Source: Anaeromonas frigoriresistens
GTDB lineage: Bacteria; Bacillota; Clostridia; Tissierellales; SIT17
Direction of reading: 5' to 3'
Length of the DNA stretch: 64,000 nt
NCBI RefSeq assembly: GCF_016820655.1
Contig: NZ_WSFT01000053.1
Coordinates: 186,001-250,000 of the forward strand
The notes beneath the pieces were generated by a model. That model did not search any database. It was given only the letters and a program-made list of their open reading frames with translations, and was not told the origin of the DNA. The translations under genes and the position numbers were made by a program. Below are positions 43,860 through 53,886 of the stretch, one piece after another (the stretch's first letter is position 1; every line of letters begins with the position of its first letter).

Positions 43860-43886
43860 AGAGGATAGATTATCTATCCTCTTTTA
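43860..43886 (+). terminator. Terminator after the tape measure gene
   Basis: AGAGGATAGAT and ATCTATCCTCT form a perfect hairpin followed by TTTAATTT. Confidence 0.8.
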
Positions 43887-43904
43887 ATTTATGGAGGTGT
43901 TTAT

Positions 43905-44165
43905 ATGAAAGATAAAGATACAAATATTCTAGAAGCATGTAACATATTGATAGATGCAAAGTTGAAAAGTATGAAATTTAATAAAACTCTTGAAGGTAAA
44001 GTAACAGAAGTAATTGATAGCTCTACTTATAAAGTTAATATTAACAATGAAGAATATAAAATCAGAAAACTAAATGATGATATATATCAAGTAGGGGATA
44101 TTGTTTTTGTACTTATTATTAATAACAATTTTTCTAATAAAGTTATATTATCTAAAAGACCATAG
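43905..44165 (+). CDS. Small beta-rich prophage protein, 86 aa
   Basis: An N-terminal helix (NILEACNILIDAKLKSMKFN) and then an OB-like run of strands (LEGKVTEVIDSSTYKVNINNEEYKIRK and VGDIVFVLIINNNFSNKVILS). Short proteins of this shape occur among tail genes of Gram-positive phages, but no family is certain. GGAGGTG precedes the ATG. It is the last gene of the truncated tail module. Confidence 0.7.
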   Translation: MKDKDTNILEACNILIDAKLKSMKFNKTLEGKVTEVIDSSTYKVNINNEEYKIRKLNDDIYQVGDIVFVLIINNNFSNKVILSKRP

Positions 44166-44258
44166 AAGTATTAGTGAGTAGTAATACTCATAAGTAATCT
44201 TATCATAAATGATAATAAATTTATTATTATAATGATTGCTTATAAGTTACTTTTGACC

Positions 44259-44287
44259 TTTACATCGAACAAATGTTCTAATATAAT
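44259..44287 (+). promoter_or_regulatory. SOS-type promoter with LexA box
   Basis: TTTACA (44,259-44,264), a 17-base spacer and TATAAT (44,282-44,287). The spacer holds CGAACAAATGTTCT (44,266-44,279), which matches the Bacillus/Clostridium LexA box CGAACRNRYGTTYG at 13 of 14 positions. LexA bound here would block the promoter until DNA damage. Confidence 0.85.
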
Positions 44288-44318
44288 TATTATAAGAATA
44301 ATACTCGGAGGTATAGTT

Positions 44319-44579
44319 ATGAAAGTAATAAATAAAAGAGTAGATATGATAGCTATATTTTATAAAAATGGAAACATAAGACCTTATAAATTTAAATTTT
44401 ATGAAGGAGATAATGAAGTGAAAATTACAGTAGATACACTTCAATTTTCAGATAAGATAAAAAGAGTAGGGGAAGTAGTACTTACATATAGATGTCAATC
44501 TACCATACACAATATATTAAGAATATATGAATTACATTACATACCACAAAAACTGGAATGGTATTTATATAAGATATAA
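44319..44579 (+). CDS. LexA-controlled small protein, 86 aa
   Basis: MKVINKRVDMIAIFYKNGNIRPYKFKFYEGDNEVKITVDTLQFSDKI, then VVLTYRCQSTIHNILRIYELHYIPQKLEWYLYKI. From memory, proteins of this shape (I-A-x-F-x-x-x-G-x-I-x-P, then Y-R-C-Q-S, and a W-x-L-x-K-I end) are widespread in clostridia and often lie in SOS-regulated operons. The ATG follows CGGAGGT. In this place it could be a recombination directionality factor or an induction factor. Confidence 0.65.
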   Translation: MKVINKRVDMIAIFYKNGNIRPYKFKFYEGDNEVKITVDTLQFSDKIKRVGEVVLTYRCQSTIHNILRIYELHYIPQKLEWYLYKI

Positions 44580-44625
44580 GATATAACCCCTACATATTCA
44601 AATTATATAAGGGTTGCATCTCAAA

Positions 44626-45882
44626 TTATTCAGATTTCTGTATCGCTGTTACTACACCATCATCTAAATATATATAACGATCTAAACTATAAACCCACTG
44701 TTCTGATGTACCATATTGAGTAATAGTTTTATTTATTTCATATGGTTTACCCCATGAAGATTCTTCAACTTCTTGAGCGCTCATACCAATTCTAGGCTCA
44801 GGCTTTAATGATTGATCTTTTTTACGTTCTCTTTCTTTTGCATATGCTTTTCTTGTTTCGATAGATTCTTTCCATTCGCTAAGTGTCTGATGTATAAGAA
44901 TTTCATTTAGAATGGTATCAGATAAAACTCCTTTATAGTCAGGAGATATATATGTGAAATAATGATGCATCATATTTAAATTTCCATTAACTTGTGAATT
45001 CATACCATTAGAATAATTGTATAAGACTTCAAATTCCTCATCTTTATTTTTATGAAAATATATTATAGAAGTTGCTTCATCGTATTTTTTATTTTTTATT
45101 AAATTTACAGCTTGTTTTTTTATATTTTCTGGTTCTAATTTTTCTAAATATTTCTCGATAACTTTTAGTGAATTTTCTTTAAAACTAACTATTTTTTCAG
45201 ATAAGTCCCCATTATAGGTGTTGTCTATTTGATGCAATAATTTAAGTACATCTTGTCTAAAATATTTATTCTCCATGTCATATTTATGAAAGTCGGTATA
45301 TGCTTTGGCAAAAGTTACAAGAGTGCTTGTGTCTTTATAACCTCTAATTTTATCTAATTTCTTAAAAGCTTCTTCACATTTATTATCTTCTATAAGTTTA
45401 ATTGATTCTTGATAAATAGTTTCTAGCTTTTCTTCTATATTTTTTAAGTATTCTTTTGAATCTTTATAATTACCTAACTCTTCAAATTTTTTCTTTGCAA
45501 AATATAGATCATTGTTTTTAAATATTTTTATAGAAACTTGATATATTTTTTCTTTTTCTTCTAATGAAAAGACATCGTTTATTTCAGATATGTAAGTATT
45601 TGAATCTCTATAATTTGATATTGATTCAAATTTAGTTAGAGCATTTTTAAGATCTTCATTATTAAATAATTCGATAGCTTCATTATATGTAGTATTATTC
45701 TGTATGATTTCTTTACTGTCCTTGTAGTTCTGTATTACTTTTAACTTATCAATAGCTTCATCATAATTATTATTCTCTATTAATTTCATTGCCGATTGAT
45801 ATGTATCTTCATCGGAGGTGCATCCACTAACTAAAAAGGTTGTTAATAAAAAAAGAACTATCAAAAACTTTAGCTTATCCAT
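44626..45882 (-). CDS. Repeat lipoprotein with a C-terminal BamE/SmpA-like domain
   Basis: 418 residues from ATG 45,882. A signal peptide ends in the lipobox LVSGC near residue 21. Six or so repeats of about 35-40 residues follow, each with a Y-x-x-A-x-x-x-I/F-x-x-x-x-Y-x-x-A helix pair ending in NYKDS, as in TPR-type repeats. The end (RIGMSAQEVEESSWGKPYEINKTITQYGTSEQWVYSL) resembles the small BamE/SmpA fold. It is anchored in the membrane facing outside. Probably cargo, encoded against the late operon next to the integrase. Confidence 0.8.
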   Translation of the reverse strand: MDKLKFLIVLFLLTTFLVSGCTSDEDTYQSAMKLIENNNYDEAIDKLKVIQNYKDSKEIIQNNTTYNEAIELFNNEDLKNALTKFESISNYRDSNTYISEINDVFSLEEKEKIYQVSIKIFKNNDLYFAKKKFEELGNYKDSKEYLKNIEEKLETIYQESIKLIEDNKCEEAFKKLDKIRGYKDTSTLVTFAKAYTDFHKYDMENKYFRQDVLKLLHQIDNTYNGDLSEKIVSFKENSLKVIEKYLEKLEPENIKKQAVNLIKNKKYDEATSIIYFHKNKDEEFEVLYNYSNGMNSQVNGNLNMMHHYFTYISPDYKGVLSDTILNEILIHQTLSEWKESIETRKAYAKERERKKDQSLKPEPRIGMSAQEVEESSWGKPYEINKTITQYGTSEQWVYSLDRYIYLDDGVVTAIQKSE

Positions 45883-45969
45883 CAATAACAATCACCCACC
45901 CATCTATTTTATTCCATTTTACCACATGGAAGATATATTTTACAAAGATTACATATATATCAAAATGCC

Positions 45970-46002
45970 TATTATATATACATAAAATTAGTATATATAA
46001 TA
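45970..46002. repeat. Perfect 12-bp inverted repeat upstream of the integrase
   Basis: TATTATATATAC and GTATATATAATA are separated by 9 bases. It lies between the divergent lipoprotein and integrase genes and may be an operator for one or both. Further down, GACAATGTGATATATTATC near 46,038 partly resembles the attachment-site arm. Confidence 0.45.
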
Positions 46003-46089
46003 GTACGAACTTTTTACAGAATATAGAAACAATAATGACAATGTGATATATTATCTATAAATAGTACATAACCAAAGGGGAGAGTTAAT

Positions 46090-47751
46090 TTGAAAAAACT
46101 AAAAGTATGTGCTTATGCAAGAGTGTCCACCAGTTCAAAGGATCAAGAAAATAGTTTTGATAATCAAAAGACATATTTTGAAAGAGAAATAGAAAAGAAT
46201 GAGAAATATGATTTTATAGGCTTATATGCAGATAAAGGAATAACCGCTACAAGTATGAACAGAAGAGAAAATTTTTTAAGAATGATTGTAGATGGTGGGT
46301 TAGATATACAAGAACATAAATATAAACATCAAAATAGAGATAAGATAGAGAACTTTTATACATTAAGTGATAGATCCCCTAAATTTGATAGAATTTTTGT
46401 TAAAAATACTTCTAGATTTGCTAGAAATATTGATGTAGTAGACATGCTTAGAAAATTAAGACAGAAAAAAGTTTATGTGGACTTTTTAGATATAGGCAAA
46501 ACAACAGAAGATGAAGCAGACTTTGTATTCATTGAAATGTTACTTATATTTGATGAGAATGAAAGTAGAGATAAGAGTAGAAAGATTAGATTCGGACATA
46601 AAGAGAGCATGAATAAAGGGGTAATAATGGCAAATAGTCGGCTTTATGGGTATAAAAGAGTGGACAAGTATACTTTAAAGATTATCCCTGAAGAAGCTGA
46701 GATTATAAAATTTATGTATGAGAAGTACTCAGAGGGTTGCGGAATAAGAAAATTGATTGAGTTACTAAATAAAAAAGGATATAAAACAAGACAAGGAAAA
46801 CCATTCAGTAAAACTACTATTAGTAAGATATTAAAAAATGAGAAATACAAAGGCATACTAATTAGAAATAAATACGATACAGGAATAGTTTTTGTAGACA
46901 AAAGAACAACTCCATTAATTAAAGATAAAGATGATTGGATTGAACATAAAGATGTTATTCCAGTAATAGTAAGTGAAGAACTATGGGACAAAGTTCAAGA
47001 AGTTAGAGATAGTAAGATTAGTACCAAAAACCAAAAAGGTGTATATCATGGTAGAAGTAAGTATTCTGGTATATTAAAGTGTGGCAAATGTGGCAGTAGC
47101 TATACAAGAAATAGTGATAGGGGTAAGGTGTTCTATAATTGTAGCTTAAAGAAAAGAAAAGGTACTGAAGCATGTGATAGTCCTAATATTTACTTAGATT
47201 ACTTAGAAGATAGTTTAAAGGATTTAGCAGAAGGTGAATACTATGAAACCATTACTTACGATAAGGATGTATATATTAGTAGACTTTATAGAATACAAGA
47301 AGCCATATATAACAAAATGAGCAATAGAGATAGTATAGATTATGAAAAAACTAATACAGAATTAGAAAAACTAAAGAAACAAAAAGATAAGTTAACCGAT
47401 CTTTACTTAGAAGAAAGAATAGAAAAAGATTATTATAATTCAAAAAATTCTGAAATTGATAGAAGGATTAAAGAGTTAAAAGGAGAACTTAAATATATAA
47501 ATAGTAGTAATAAAGAAATTATTCATGATCTTAAAGAGATTGATGAAATAATATCGAAACTTGAAAACTTAAATATTAAAGAGAAGTATACCATTGATGA
47601 GATTATCAATGAGTTAGGTTTTATAGAAATAGCAAGACATTTTGAAAGAACAGATGAGTTAATGTTAACATTCCAATTTAAGCTATTAACCTACATAAAT
47701 GAACTATCCCAAAAATATATAGATTTATCTTATGATGAAAATTTAGAATAA
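46090..47751 (+). CDS. int: Large serine recombinase (integrase)
   Basis: 553 residues from TTG 46,090. The catalytic domain has CAYARVSTSSKDQENSFDNQ with the nucleophile Ser13, then the R-x-x-R helices (FVKNTSRFARNIDVVDML) and the D-E-N-E-S-R-D-K-S hinge. The recombinase domain has YGYKRVDKY and IRKLIELLNKKGYKTRQGKPFSKTTISKILKNEKYKG. A zinc ribbon follows: KCGKCGSSYTRNSDRGKVFYNCS, with a last Cys in EACDSPN, and then a long coiled coil that controls synapsis. Its stop is 20 bases from attR, as expected. Confidence 0.96.
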   Translation: MKKLKVCAYARVSTSSKDQENSFDNQKTYFEREIEKNEKYDFIGLYADKGITATSMNRRENFLRMIVDGGLDIQEHKYKHQNRDKIENFYTLSDRSPKFDRIFVKNTSRFARNIDVVDMLRKLRQKKVYVDFLDIGKTTEDEADFVFIEMLLIFDENESRDKSRKIRFGHKESMNKGVIMANSRLYGYKRVDKYTLKIIPEEAEIIKFMYEKYSEGCGIRKLIELLNKKGYKTRQGKPFSKTTISKILKNEKYKGILIRNKYDTGIVFVDKRTTPLIKDKDDWIEHKDVIPVIVSEELWDKVQEVRDSKISTKNQKGVYHGRSKYSGILKCGKCGSSYTRNSDRGKVFYNCSLKKRKGTEACDSPNIYLDYLEDSLKDLAEGEYYETITYDKDVYISRLYRIQEAIYNKMSNRDSIDYEKTNTELEKLKKQKDKLTDLYLEERIEKDYYNSKNSEIDRRIKELKGELKYINSSNKEIIHDLKEIDEIISKLENLNIKEKYTIDEIINELGFIEIARHFERTDELMLTFQFKLLTYINELSQKYIDLSYDENLE

Positions 47752-47764
47752 AATTTGCCTGACA

Positions 47765-48664
47765 GTGTTGCATAATATATTAATAATAGGTCCCCCTGGC
47801 TCAGGTAAAACTATGATTTCAAAAAGACTTCCTACAATACTTCCAGATATGTCTTTTGAAGAAGCCTTAGAGGTTACAAAAATATATAGTGTAGCTGGAT
47901 TAGTTAAAGATAATGGTATAATTAGCAAAAGACCTTATAGATCACCCCACCATACTATATCTCGAGTATCATTAGTTGGGGGAGGAAGAATACCTACTCC
48001 TGGAGAAGTATCCTTAGCTCATTATGGAGTATTATTTCTCGATGAGCTTCCTGAGTTTGGCAAATCAGTATTAGAAGTTTTAAGACAACCCATGGAAGAT
48101 AATGTTGTAACTATATCAAGAGTAAATGCAACTTTAACATATCCATCTAATTTCATGTTAGTTGCTAGTATGAATCCTTGTCCCTGTGGTTATTATGGAG
48201 ATCCACTACATGAATGCAGTTGCAGTCCACGGGATATAGATCGATATTTGAAGAAAATAAGTGGACCTTTACTAGATAGAATAGACATACATATAGAAGT
48301 GAGTCCTGTAAATTTTGAGGATTTAAAAAATAGAAATATTAAGAGTGAGTCTTCAGCTAAGATAAGAAATAGAGTAAATGAGTGTAGAGAGTTACAAATT
48401 AATAGATACAAAGAGGATAGAGTATTTTCTAATTCTGAATTACAAGGAAGAAATATTAATAAATATTGTAAGATTAATAATGAAAGTGAAAAAATCTTAA
48501 AAAATGCTTTTGATAAATTAGGACTTAGCGCTAGAGCTTATAATAAAATACTAAAAGTAGCTAGAACTATAGCAGATTTAGATGGATGTGATGATATTAC
48601 TGAAAATCATATATTAGAGGCAATACAGTATAGAAGTATGGATAGAAAGTATTTTTCTATATAG
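47765..48664 (+). pseudogene. comM: comM/yifB, 3' part, cut by the prophage
   Basis: The AAA+ core and C-terminus of ComM: HNILIIGPPGSGKTMISKRLP (Walker A), GVLFLDELPEF (Walker B), the zinc-like ASMNPCPCGYYGDPLHECSC block, and the C-terminal SARAYNKILKVARTIADL motif. The frame begins with a prophage GTG at 47,765, so a truncated ATPase could be made, though no clear ribosome binding site is seen. From 47,786 on, the sequence continues the frame of the 5' part exactly. Confidence 0.95.
47771..47785 (+). other. attR core of the prophage
   Basis: CATAATATATTAATA, the same as attL. To the left, on the phage side, is GACAGTGT (47,761-47,768); ACAATGTC on the phage side of attL is its mirror with one mismatch. 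Rejoined, these give an attP with imperfect dyad arms. Confidence 0.9.
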
Positions 48665-48717
48665 TTATAATTAAATTTTAAAATAATATGAAAAATAAAT
48701 ATAAATTGGGGTAGATT

Positions 48718-49815
48718 ATGGATAATAGAGATATTTTAATATGGTTAAATAGTATCCAAGGGATTGGAGAAAAGACTATAAATAAATTATATGATCACTT
48801 TAAAAACTTGACAGATTTATGGTACTGTAGTAAAAATGATATAATGCAATTACCTAGTATCACTGATAATATTAAAAGAAAATTAATTGATTCAAGAAGT
48901 GAAAGTTACTATAATCATATAATAACTTATTCTAAAAGCAGTGATGTAAAAATTATCACTATACTAGATGAAGAGTATCCTGAAAATTTAAGGAATATAT
49001 ATAATCCACCAAAAGTATTATATTTAAAGGGTAACTACAATTTGATGTATAAACCATCAATAGCTATAGTTGGTTCTAGGAAAGCTACTTACTATGGTAA
49101 GTGGGTTACAGAAAGATTATCAAAAGAATTAAGTAGTTTAGGTATTTGCATTATTAGTGGGATGGCACTAGGCATTGATGCTGTTGCCCATAAAGGAGCT
49201 TTGGACCATAATGGTGAAACTATAGCTGTATTAGGTTCTGGAGTTGATAGACCTTATCCTAAGAGAAATATAGGTATTTATAATGACATAAGTAAAAAAG
49301 GGTTAGTTGTGTCTGAGTTTCCACTGGGAATGGAAGCGATTGCGGGTAATTTTCCATTAAGAAACAGAATAATAAGTGGATTATCACTAGGAATCCTAGT
49401 TATAGAAGCTAAAGAAAAGAGTGGCTCACTGATAACTGCTTATCATGGACTAGAACAAGGAAAAGACATATTTGCAGTTCCTGGAAATATTAATAGTATA
49501 TATAGTAAAGGTACAAATCTATTAATAAAAGATGGGGCGAAAATAGTTACAAAGGTAGAGGACATACTAGAGGAAATACCTAAGTTAAGAAAACTAATAA
49601 AAGAGAATGAAGAAAATAGTATAAAATATGATGATTTTAGTGATAAAGAAGTATCTGTTATAAAAGCTATACATAATGGACCTATACATTCTGATATGAT
49701 AGCATATAATACTGGTATATATATAGTAGAGTTGAATAGTATTCTTACTATACTAGAAATGAAAAATGTAATTAAAGCTCTACCGGGTAAAGTATATACA
49801 ATTAATAACTTTTAA
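48718..49815 (+). CDS. dprA: DNA-processing protein DprA (Smf)
   Basis: 365 residues. It loads RecA on incoming single-stranded DNA. The N-terminal SAM-like domain (LIWLNSIQGIGEKTINKLYDHF) precedes the Rossmann core: PSIAIVGSRKATYYGKWV, then GMALGIDAVAHKGALDHNGETIAVLGSGVDRPYPKRN, FPLRNRIISGLSLGILVIEAKEKSGSLITA and GKDIFAVPGNI. A winged-helix end follows. Here the transformation gene dprA is intact while comM, its neighbour, is cut. Confidence 0.96.
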   Translation: MDNRDILIWLNSIQGIGEKTINKLYDHFKNLTDLWYCSKNDIMQLPSITDNIKRKLIDSRSESYYNHIITYSKSSDVKIITILDEEYPENLRNIYNPPKVLYLKGNYNLMYKPSIAIVGSRKATYYGKWVTERLSKELSSLGICIISGMALGIDAVAHKGALDHNGETIAVLGSGVDRPYPKRNIGIYNDISKKGLVVSEFPLGMEAIAGNFPLRNRIISGLSLGILVIEAKEKSGSLITAYHGLEQGKDIFAVPGNINSIYSKGTNLLIKDGAKIVTKVEDILEEIPKLRKLIKENEENSIKYDDFSDKEVSVIKAIHNGPIHSDMIAYNTGIYIVELNSILTILEMKNVIKALPGKVYTINNF

Positions 49816-49866
49816 ATAGAACTAACTAATCTGACATATTTTCATAAATAACCGGAGGTGCGTATT

Positions 49867-51942
49867 TTGGCAAAATCACTAGTGATAGTTGAGTCTCCTG
49901 CTAAGGCAAAAACTATAGGAAAATTTTTAGGGAGAAAATATAAAATCAAAGCTTCTGTAGGTCATATTATCGATTTACCTAAGAGTAAATTAGGTATTGA
50001 TATTGAAGATAATTTTGAACCTCGATATATAACTATAAGGGGAAAAGGACCTATACTTAGTGAGTTAAAGAAAGAAGCAAAAAAAGCGGATAAAGTATAT
50101 TTAGCCACTGACCCAGATAGAGAAGGAGAAGCAATATCATGGCATCTAGCAAATGCCCTTAATTTAGATAAAGATGATAAAAATAGAATAGAGTTCAATG
50201 AGATAACTAAAAATGCTATAATAAATGCTATGAAAAAACCTCGAAAAATTGACATGGATCTTGTAGATGCTCAGCAAGCAAGGAGGGTACTAGATAGACT
50301 TGTGGGATATAAGATTAGTCCCTTATTATGGAAAAAAGTAAGAAAAGGATTAAGTGCTGGTAGAGTACAATCAGTAGCAACAAAACTAATTGTAGATAGA
50401 GAAAGAGAGATTGAAAAATTCATTCCAGAAGAATATTGGAGTATTGATTTTCTTCTATTAAAAGATAAAGCTGAATTCGAATCAACATTAAACGGTAAAA
50501 TGATAGATGGTAAAGTTAAAAAAATAAAAATCTCTAATGAAGAAGAGAGTAAGGAAATTTCAGAGAAGATTTCTAAATCTGAACTTATTGTTAAAGAAGT
50601 TAAAAGGGGTAAGAAAAGAAGAAATCCATATCCTTCATATACAACTAGTAGTTTGCAACAAGATGCTTCAACAAGATTAGGATTTTCAACCAAAAAAACT
50701 ATGAGAGTTGCTCAAGATCTTTATCAAGGTATTGATATTAAGGGAGCCGGAACTGTAGGTCTTATTACATATATAAGAACGGATTCTACAAGAATATCTA
50801 ATGAAGCTCAACAAGCTGCAAAAGAATACATATCATCAAATTATGGTGAAAAATATCTAGCTAGAAATAATAAATCTAAAAATAAAAAGAATATTCAAGA
50901 TGCTCATGAAGCAATTAGACCCACAGATATACTTAGGACTCCATCATCAATCAAGGAATCTTTAAAGAATGATCAATATAAATTATATAAACTAATTTGG
51001 GAGAGATTTGTAGCCAGCCAGATGTCACAAGCCGTATACGATACTCTTGGTATAAACATAAGTGCTGAAGATTATGTATTAAGGACCAGTGGATCGCAAA
51101 TTAACTTTGATGGATTTATGAAAGTTTATCCTATCAAAAGCCAAGACAAGAATATGGATATCCCAAATATGGAGGTTGGAGATAAATTAAATTTAAAGGA
51201 TATATTACCTAAACAACATTTTACTCAACCACCTGCTAAATATTCTGAAGCAAGTTTAGTAAAGGCTATGGAAGAATTAGGAATAGGTAGACCTGCTACT
51301 TACTCTCCTACTATTAGTACTATATTAAGTAGAGGATATGTATTGATAGAGAATAAATATTTCAAGCCAACGGAACTAGGATTTGTTGTTACAGATTTAC
51401 TTATAGAATACTTTGAAAATATAATAAATGAGGAATTCACAGCTAGTATGGAGGATAAACTAGATAAGGTAGAGGAAGGAAATATTATTTGGAAAAAGGT
51501 TATAGAAGACTTCTATAATGATTTTGAACATGTATTAAAGGTAGCAGAAGAAGAAATAACTGAAATAGATATGGATGAAGAAACTGATATTGAATGTGAA
51601 AAATGTGGAAGAAATATGGTTATTAAGCATGGTAGATATGGTAAGTTTTTAGCATGTCCTGGTTATCCAGAATGTAAAAATACCAAACCAATATTAAATA
51701 AACTAGATATACCTTGTCCTAAATGTAAAGATGGAGAAATAATAGAGAGAAGATCAAAAAAAGGAAGAAAGTTTTATGGGTGTACTAATTACCCAGAGTG
51801 TGACTTTGTTTCTTGGGATATGCCTATCAATGAAAGCTGTCCAGATTGTGGAAGTATTTTAGTTAAGAAAAATTCAAAAAAAGGCAATTATATAAAGTGT
51901 AGTGAATGTGATTATAAGAGAAATGAAAAAGAAGAAAATTAG
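49867..51942 (+). CDS. topA: DNA topoisomerase I
   Basis: 691 residues. Type IA enzyme that relaxes negative supercoils. Toprim: [19 protein letters not shown] and [17 protein letters not shown]. The active Tyr is in [14 protein letters not shown]. Conserved AHEAIRPTD, then [24 protein letters not shown]. Three C-terminal zinc ribbons follow: [26 protein letters not shown] and [14 protein letters not shown] 49,867 follows GGAGGTG; the upstream in-frame ATG lies in the ribosome binding site. Confidence 0.97.
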   Translation: MAKSLVIVESPAKAKTIGKFLGRKYKIKASVGHIIDLPKSKLGIDIEDNFEPRYITIRGKGPILSELKKEAKKADKVYLATDPDREGEAISWHLANALNLDKDDKNRIEFNEITKNAIINAMKKPRKIDMDLVDAQQARRVLDRLVGYKISPLLWKKVRKGLSAGRVQSVATKLIVDREREIEKFIPEEYWSIDFLLLKDKAEFESTLNGKMIDGKVKKIKISNEEESKEISEKISKSELIVKEVKRGKKRRNPYPSYTTSSLQQDASTRLGFSTKKTMRVAQDLYQGIDIKGAGTVGLITYIRTDSTRISNEAQQAAKEYISSNYGEKYLARNNKSKNKKNIQDAHEAIRPTDILRTPSSIKESLKNDQYKLYKLIWERFVASQMSQAVYDTLGINISAEDYVLRTSGSQINFDGFMKVYPIKSQDKNMDIPNMEVGDKLNLKDILPKQHFTQPPAKYSEASLVKAMEELGIGRPATYSPTISTILSRGYVLIENKYFKPTELGFVVTDLLIEYFENIINEEFTASMEDKLDKVEEGNIIWKKVIEDFYNDFEHVLKVAEEEITEIDMDEETDIECEKCGRNMVIKHGRYGKFLACPGYPECKNTKPILNKLDIPCPKCKDGEIIERRSKKGRKFYGCTNYPECDFVSWDMPINESCPDCGSILVKKNSKKGNYIKCSECDYKRNEKEEN

Positions 51943-51956
51943 ATAGGAGGAATGAG

Positions 51957-52487
51957 ATGTTAAGAGCTACCACTATTATAGCAGTTAAAAAAGATAATAA
52001 ATTAGCTTTTGCAGGAGATGGACAGGTAACTATGGGTGACAAAACTATAATGAAAAATACTGCTAAAAAGGTAAGAAAGCTATATAACGATAAAGTAATA
52101 GTAGGATTTGCAGGGTCAGTAGCAGATGCAGTGACATTATCAGATAAATTAGAAGAAAAATTACAACAATTTAATGGTAATTTGATGAGAGCAGCAGTAG
52201 AGTTAGCAAGAGAATGGCGGGGAGATAAAATACTAAGGAAGTTGGAAGCCATGCTAATAGCAGGAGATATGGAAAATCTATTACTAATATCTGGTAATGG
52301 GGAGGTTATAGAACCAGATGAAGGAATTATTGCTATAGGCTCAGGTGGAAATTATGCCCTAGCTGCTGGAAAGGCACTAAAAGATAATACTAACCTTAAT
52401 TCGAAAGATATTGCATATAAATCAATAAAAATTGCTTCAGAAATTTGTGTTTTCACTAATGATAATATTATAGTAGAAGAGTTTTAG
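51957..52487 (+). CDS. hslV: ATP-dependent protease subunit HslV
   Basis: 176 residues. The proteolytic part of the HslUV (ClpQY) machine. After removal of MLRA the chain would begin [24 protein letters not shown], with the catalytic Thr first. [31 protein letters not shown] and [29 protein letters not shown] complete the signature. TAGGAGG precedes the ATG. hslU follows after 10 bases. Confidence 0.97.
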   Translation: MLRATTIIAVKKDNKLAFAGDGQVTMGDKTIMKNTAKKVRKLYNDKVIVGFAGSVADAVTLSDKLEEKLQQFNGNLMRAAVELAREWRGDKILRKLEAMLIAGDMENLLLISGNGEVIEPDEGIIAIGSGGNYALAAGKALKDNTNLNSKDIAYKSIKIASEICVFTNDNIIVEEF

Positions 52488-52497
52488 GAGGTTTATT

Positions 52498-53886
52498 ATG
52501 GAAGGTTATACCCCAATAGAAATAGTAGAGAAGTTAAATAACTATATTATAGGTCAAGATAAAGCGAAAAAATCTGTAGCTATAGCTTTAAGAAATAGAT
52601 ATAGGAGAAACAAGTTAAATGATGAATTTAGAGAAGAAGTAAAGCCGAAAAATATAATTATGATGGGCCCTACTGGGGTAGGTAAAACGGAAATAGCTAG
52701 AAGGTTGGCTAAAATAGAAAATTCACCCTTTGTAAAAGTAGAGGCAACAAAATTTACTGAAGTAGGATATGTAGGAAGAGACGTTGAATCCATGATTAGA
52801 GATTTAGTAGAAACTTCAATTCGGCTAGTTAAAAACGAAAAGATATCTAAAGTTTATGATAAAGCTCAAAAACTAGCAGAAGAACGGATATTAAAAAATT
52901 TAATAAACGGACCTGAGAAGAAGAAAGATAAAATGACTAATCCTTTTGAGGCCTTTTTTGGATCTAATATAGATAATGATAATAATAATGATGATGAAGA
53001 AAGTGAAATTCATGATAAAGGTGATAGAAAAATAATAGAAGCTAAATTAAAGAATAAAGAAATAGAGGACCAATATATTGAAATAGAAGTTCAAGATAAT
53101 AGTGCTAATCCTATAGGTATGATTAATACTATGGGTATGGATGACTTGAATATGAATGATGTTTTTTCTGGACTTCTTCCAAAAAAGAAGAAAAATAGGA
53201 AAGTTACAATCAAAGAAGCTAGAAACATAATTGCTAATGAAGAAGCGCAAAAGATGATAGATATGGATGATATTATTTCTATAGCTATAGAAAAGGCTGA
53301 AAACCATGGGATTATATTTATTGATGAAATAGATAAGATTGCTGGTAGAGGCGGTTCAGGTCCTGATGTGTCTAGAGAAGGTGTGCAAAGAGACATACTA
53401 CCTATAATTGAAGGATGTACTGTAATGAGTAAATATGGACCAATTAAAACTGATCATATATTGTTTGTAGCTGCTGGAGCTTTTCATGTATCAAAGATAA
53501 CAGATTTGATTCCTGAGATTCAAGGTAGGTTCCCTATAAGAGTAAAACTTCATAATCTCACAGAAGAAAATTTTATTGAAATTTTAACAAAGCCTCAAAA
53601 TGCATTAATAAAACAATATCAACTATTACTTAAAACTGAGAATGTTGAATTAGAATTTACGGAAGAAGGAATTAAAGAAATAGCTAAAACAGCTTATATT
53701 ATTAATGATCAAACAGAAAATATTGGAGCAAGAAGACTACATACTATATTGGAAGAACTATTAGAAGAATTATCATTTAATGCTCCCACATACCAAGGAC
53801 AAAAATTCATAATAGATAAAGATTATGTAAAAGAAAAACTAAAAGATAGCATGGCGAGAACAGATATGTCAAAATACATATTGTAA
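52498..53886 (+). CDS. hslU: ATP-dependent protease ATPase subunit HslU
   Basis: 462 residues; AAA+ unfoldase feeding HslV. TPIEIVEKLNNYIIGQDKAKKSVAIALRNRYRR, then Walker A MMGPTGVGKTEIARRLAK, KVEATKFTEVGYVGRDVESMIRDL, the variable I domain (about 120-250, here with an Asp/Asn-rich insert), Walker B GIIFIDEIDKIA and sensor FQGRFPIRVKL. The C-terminal end, KYIL, is the HslV-docking tail. Unlike Bacillus, codY does not follow; the flagellar operon does. Confidence 0.97.
   Translation: MEGYTPIEIVEKLNNYIIGQDKAKKSVAIALRNRYRRNKLNDEFREEVKPKNIIMMGPTGVGKTEIARRLAKIENSPFVKVEATKFTEVGYVGRDVESMIRDLVETSIRLVKNEKISKVYDKAQKLAEERILKNLINGPEKKKDKMTNPFEAFFGSNIDNDNNNDDEESEIHDKGDRKIIEAKLKNKEIEDQYIEIEVQDNSANPIGMINTMGMDDLNMNDVFSGLLPKKKKNRKVTIKEARNIIANEEAQKMIDMDDIISIAIEKAENHGIIFIDEIDKIAGRGGSGPDVSREGVQRDILPIIEGCTVMSKYGPIKTDHILFVAAGAFHVSKITDLIPEIQGRFPIRVKLHNLTEENFIEILTKPQNALIKQYQLLLKTENVELEFTEEGIKEIAKTAYIINDQTENIGARRLHTILEELLEELSFNAPTYQGQKFIIDKDYVKEKLKDSMARTDMSKYIL

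Noticed and set aside
46090-47751. An insertion sequence or conjugative-transposon recombinase unrelated to the phage genes.
   Set aside because: The recombinase lies at the very end of the element that the direct repeat defines, and no transposon termini are seen around it alone.
52980-53400. Minus-strand reading frames inside hslU, such as those near 53,050-53,400.
   Set aside because: They lie opposite a full, conserved gene and lack ribosome sites; this is a by-product of codon use. The same holds for the other long antisense frames in ffh, topA, fliI and the tape measure gene.
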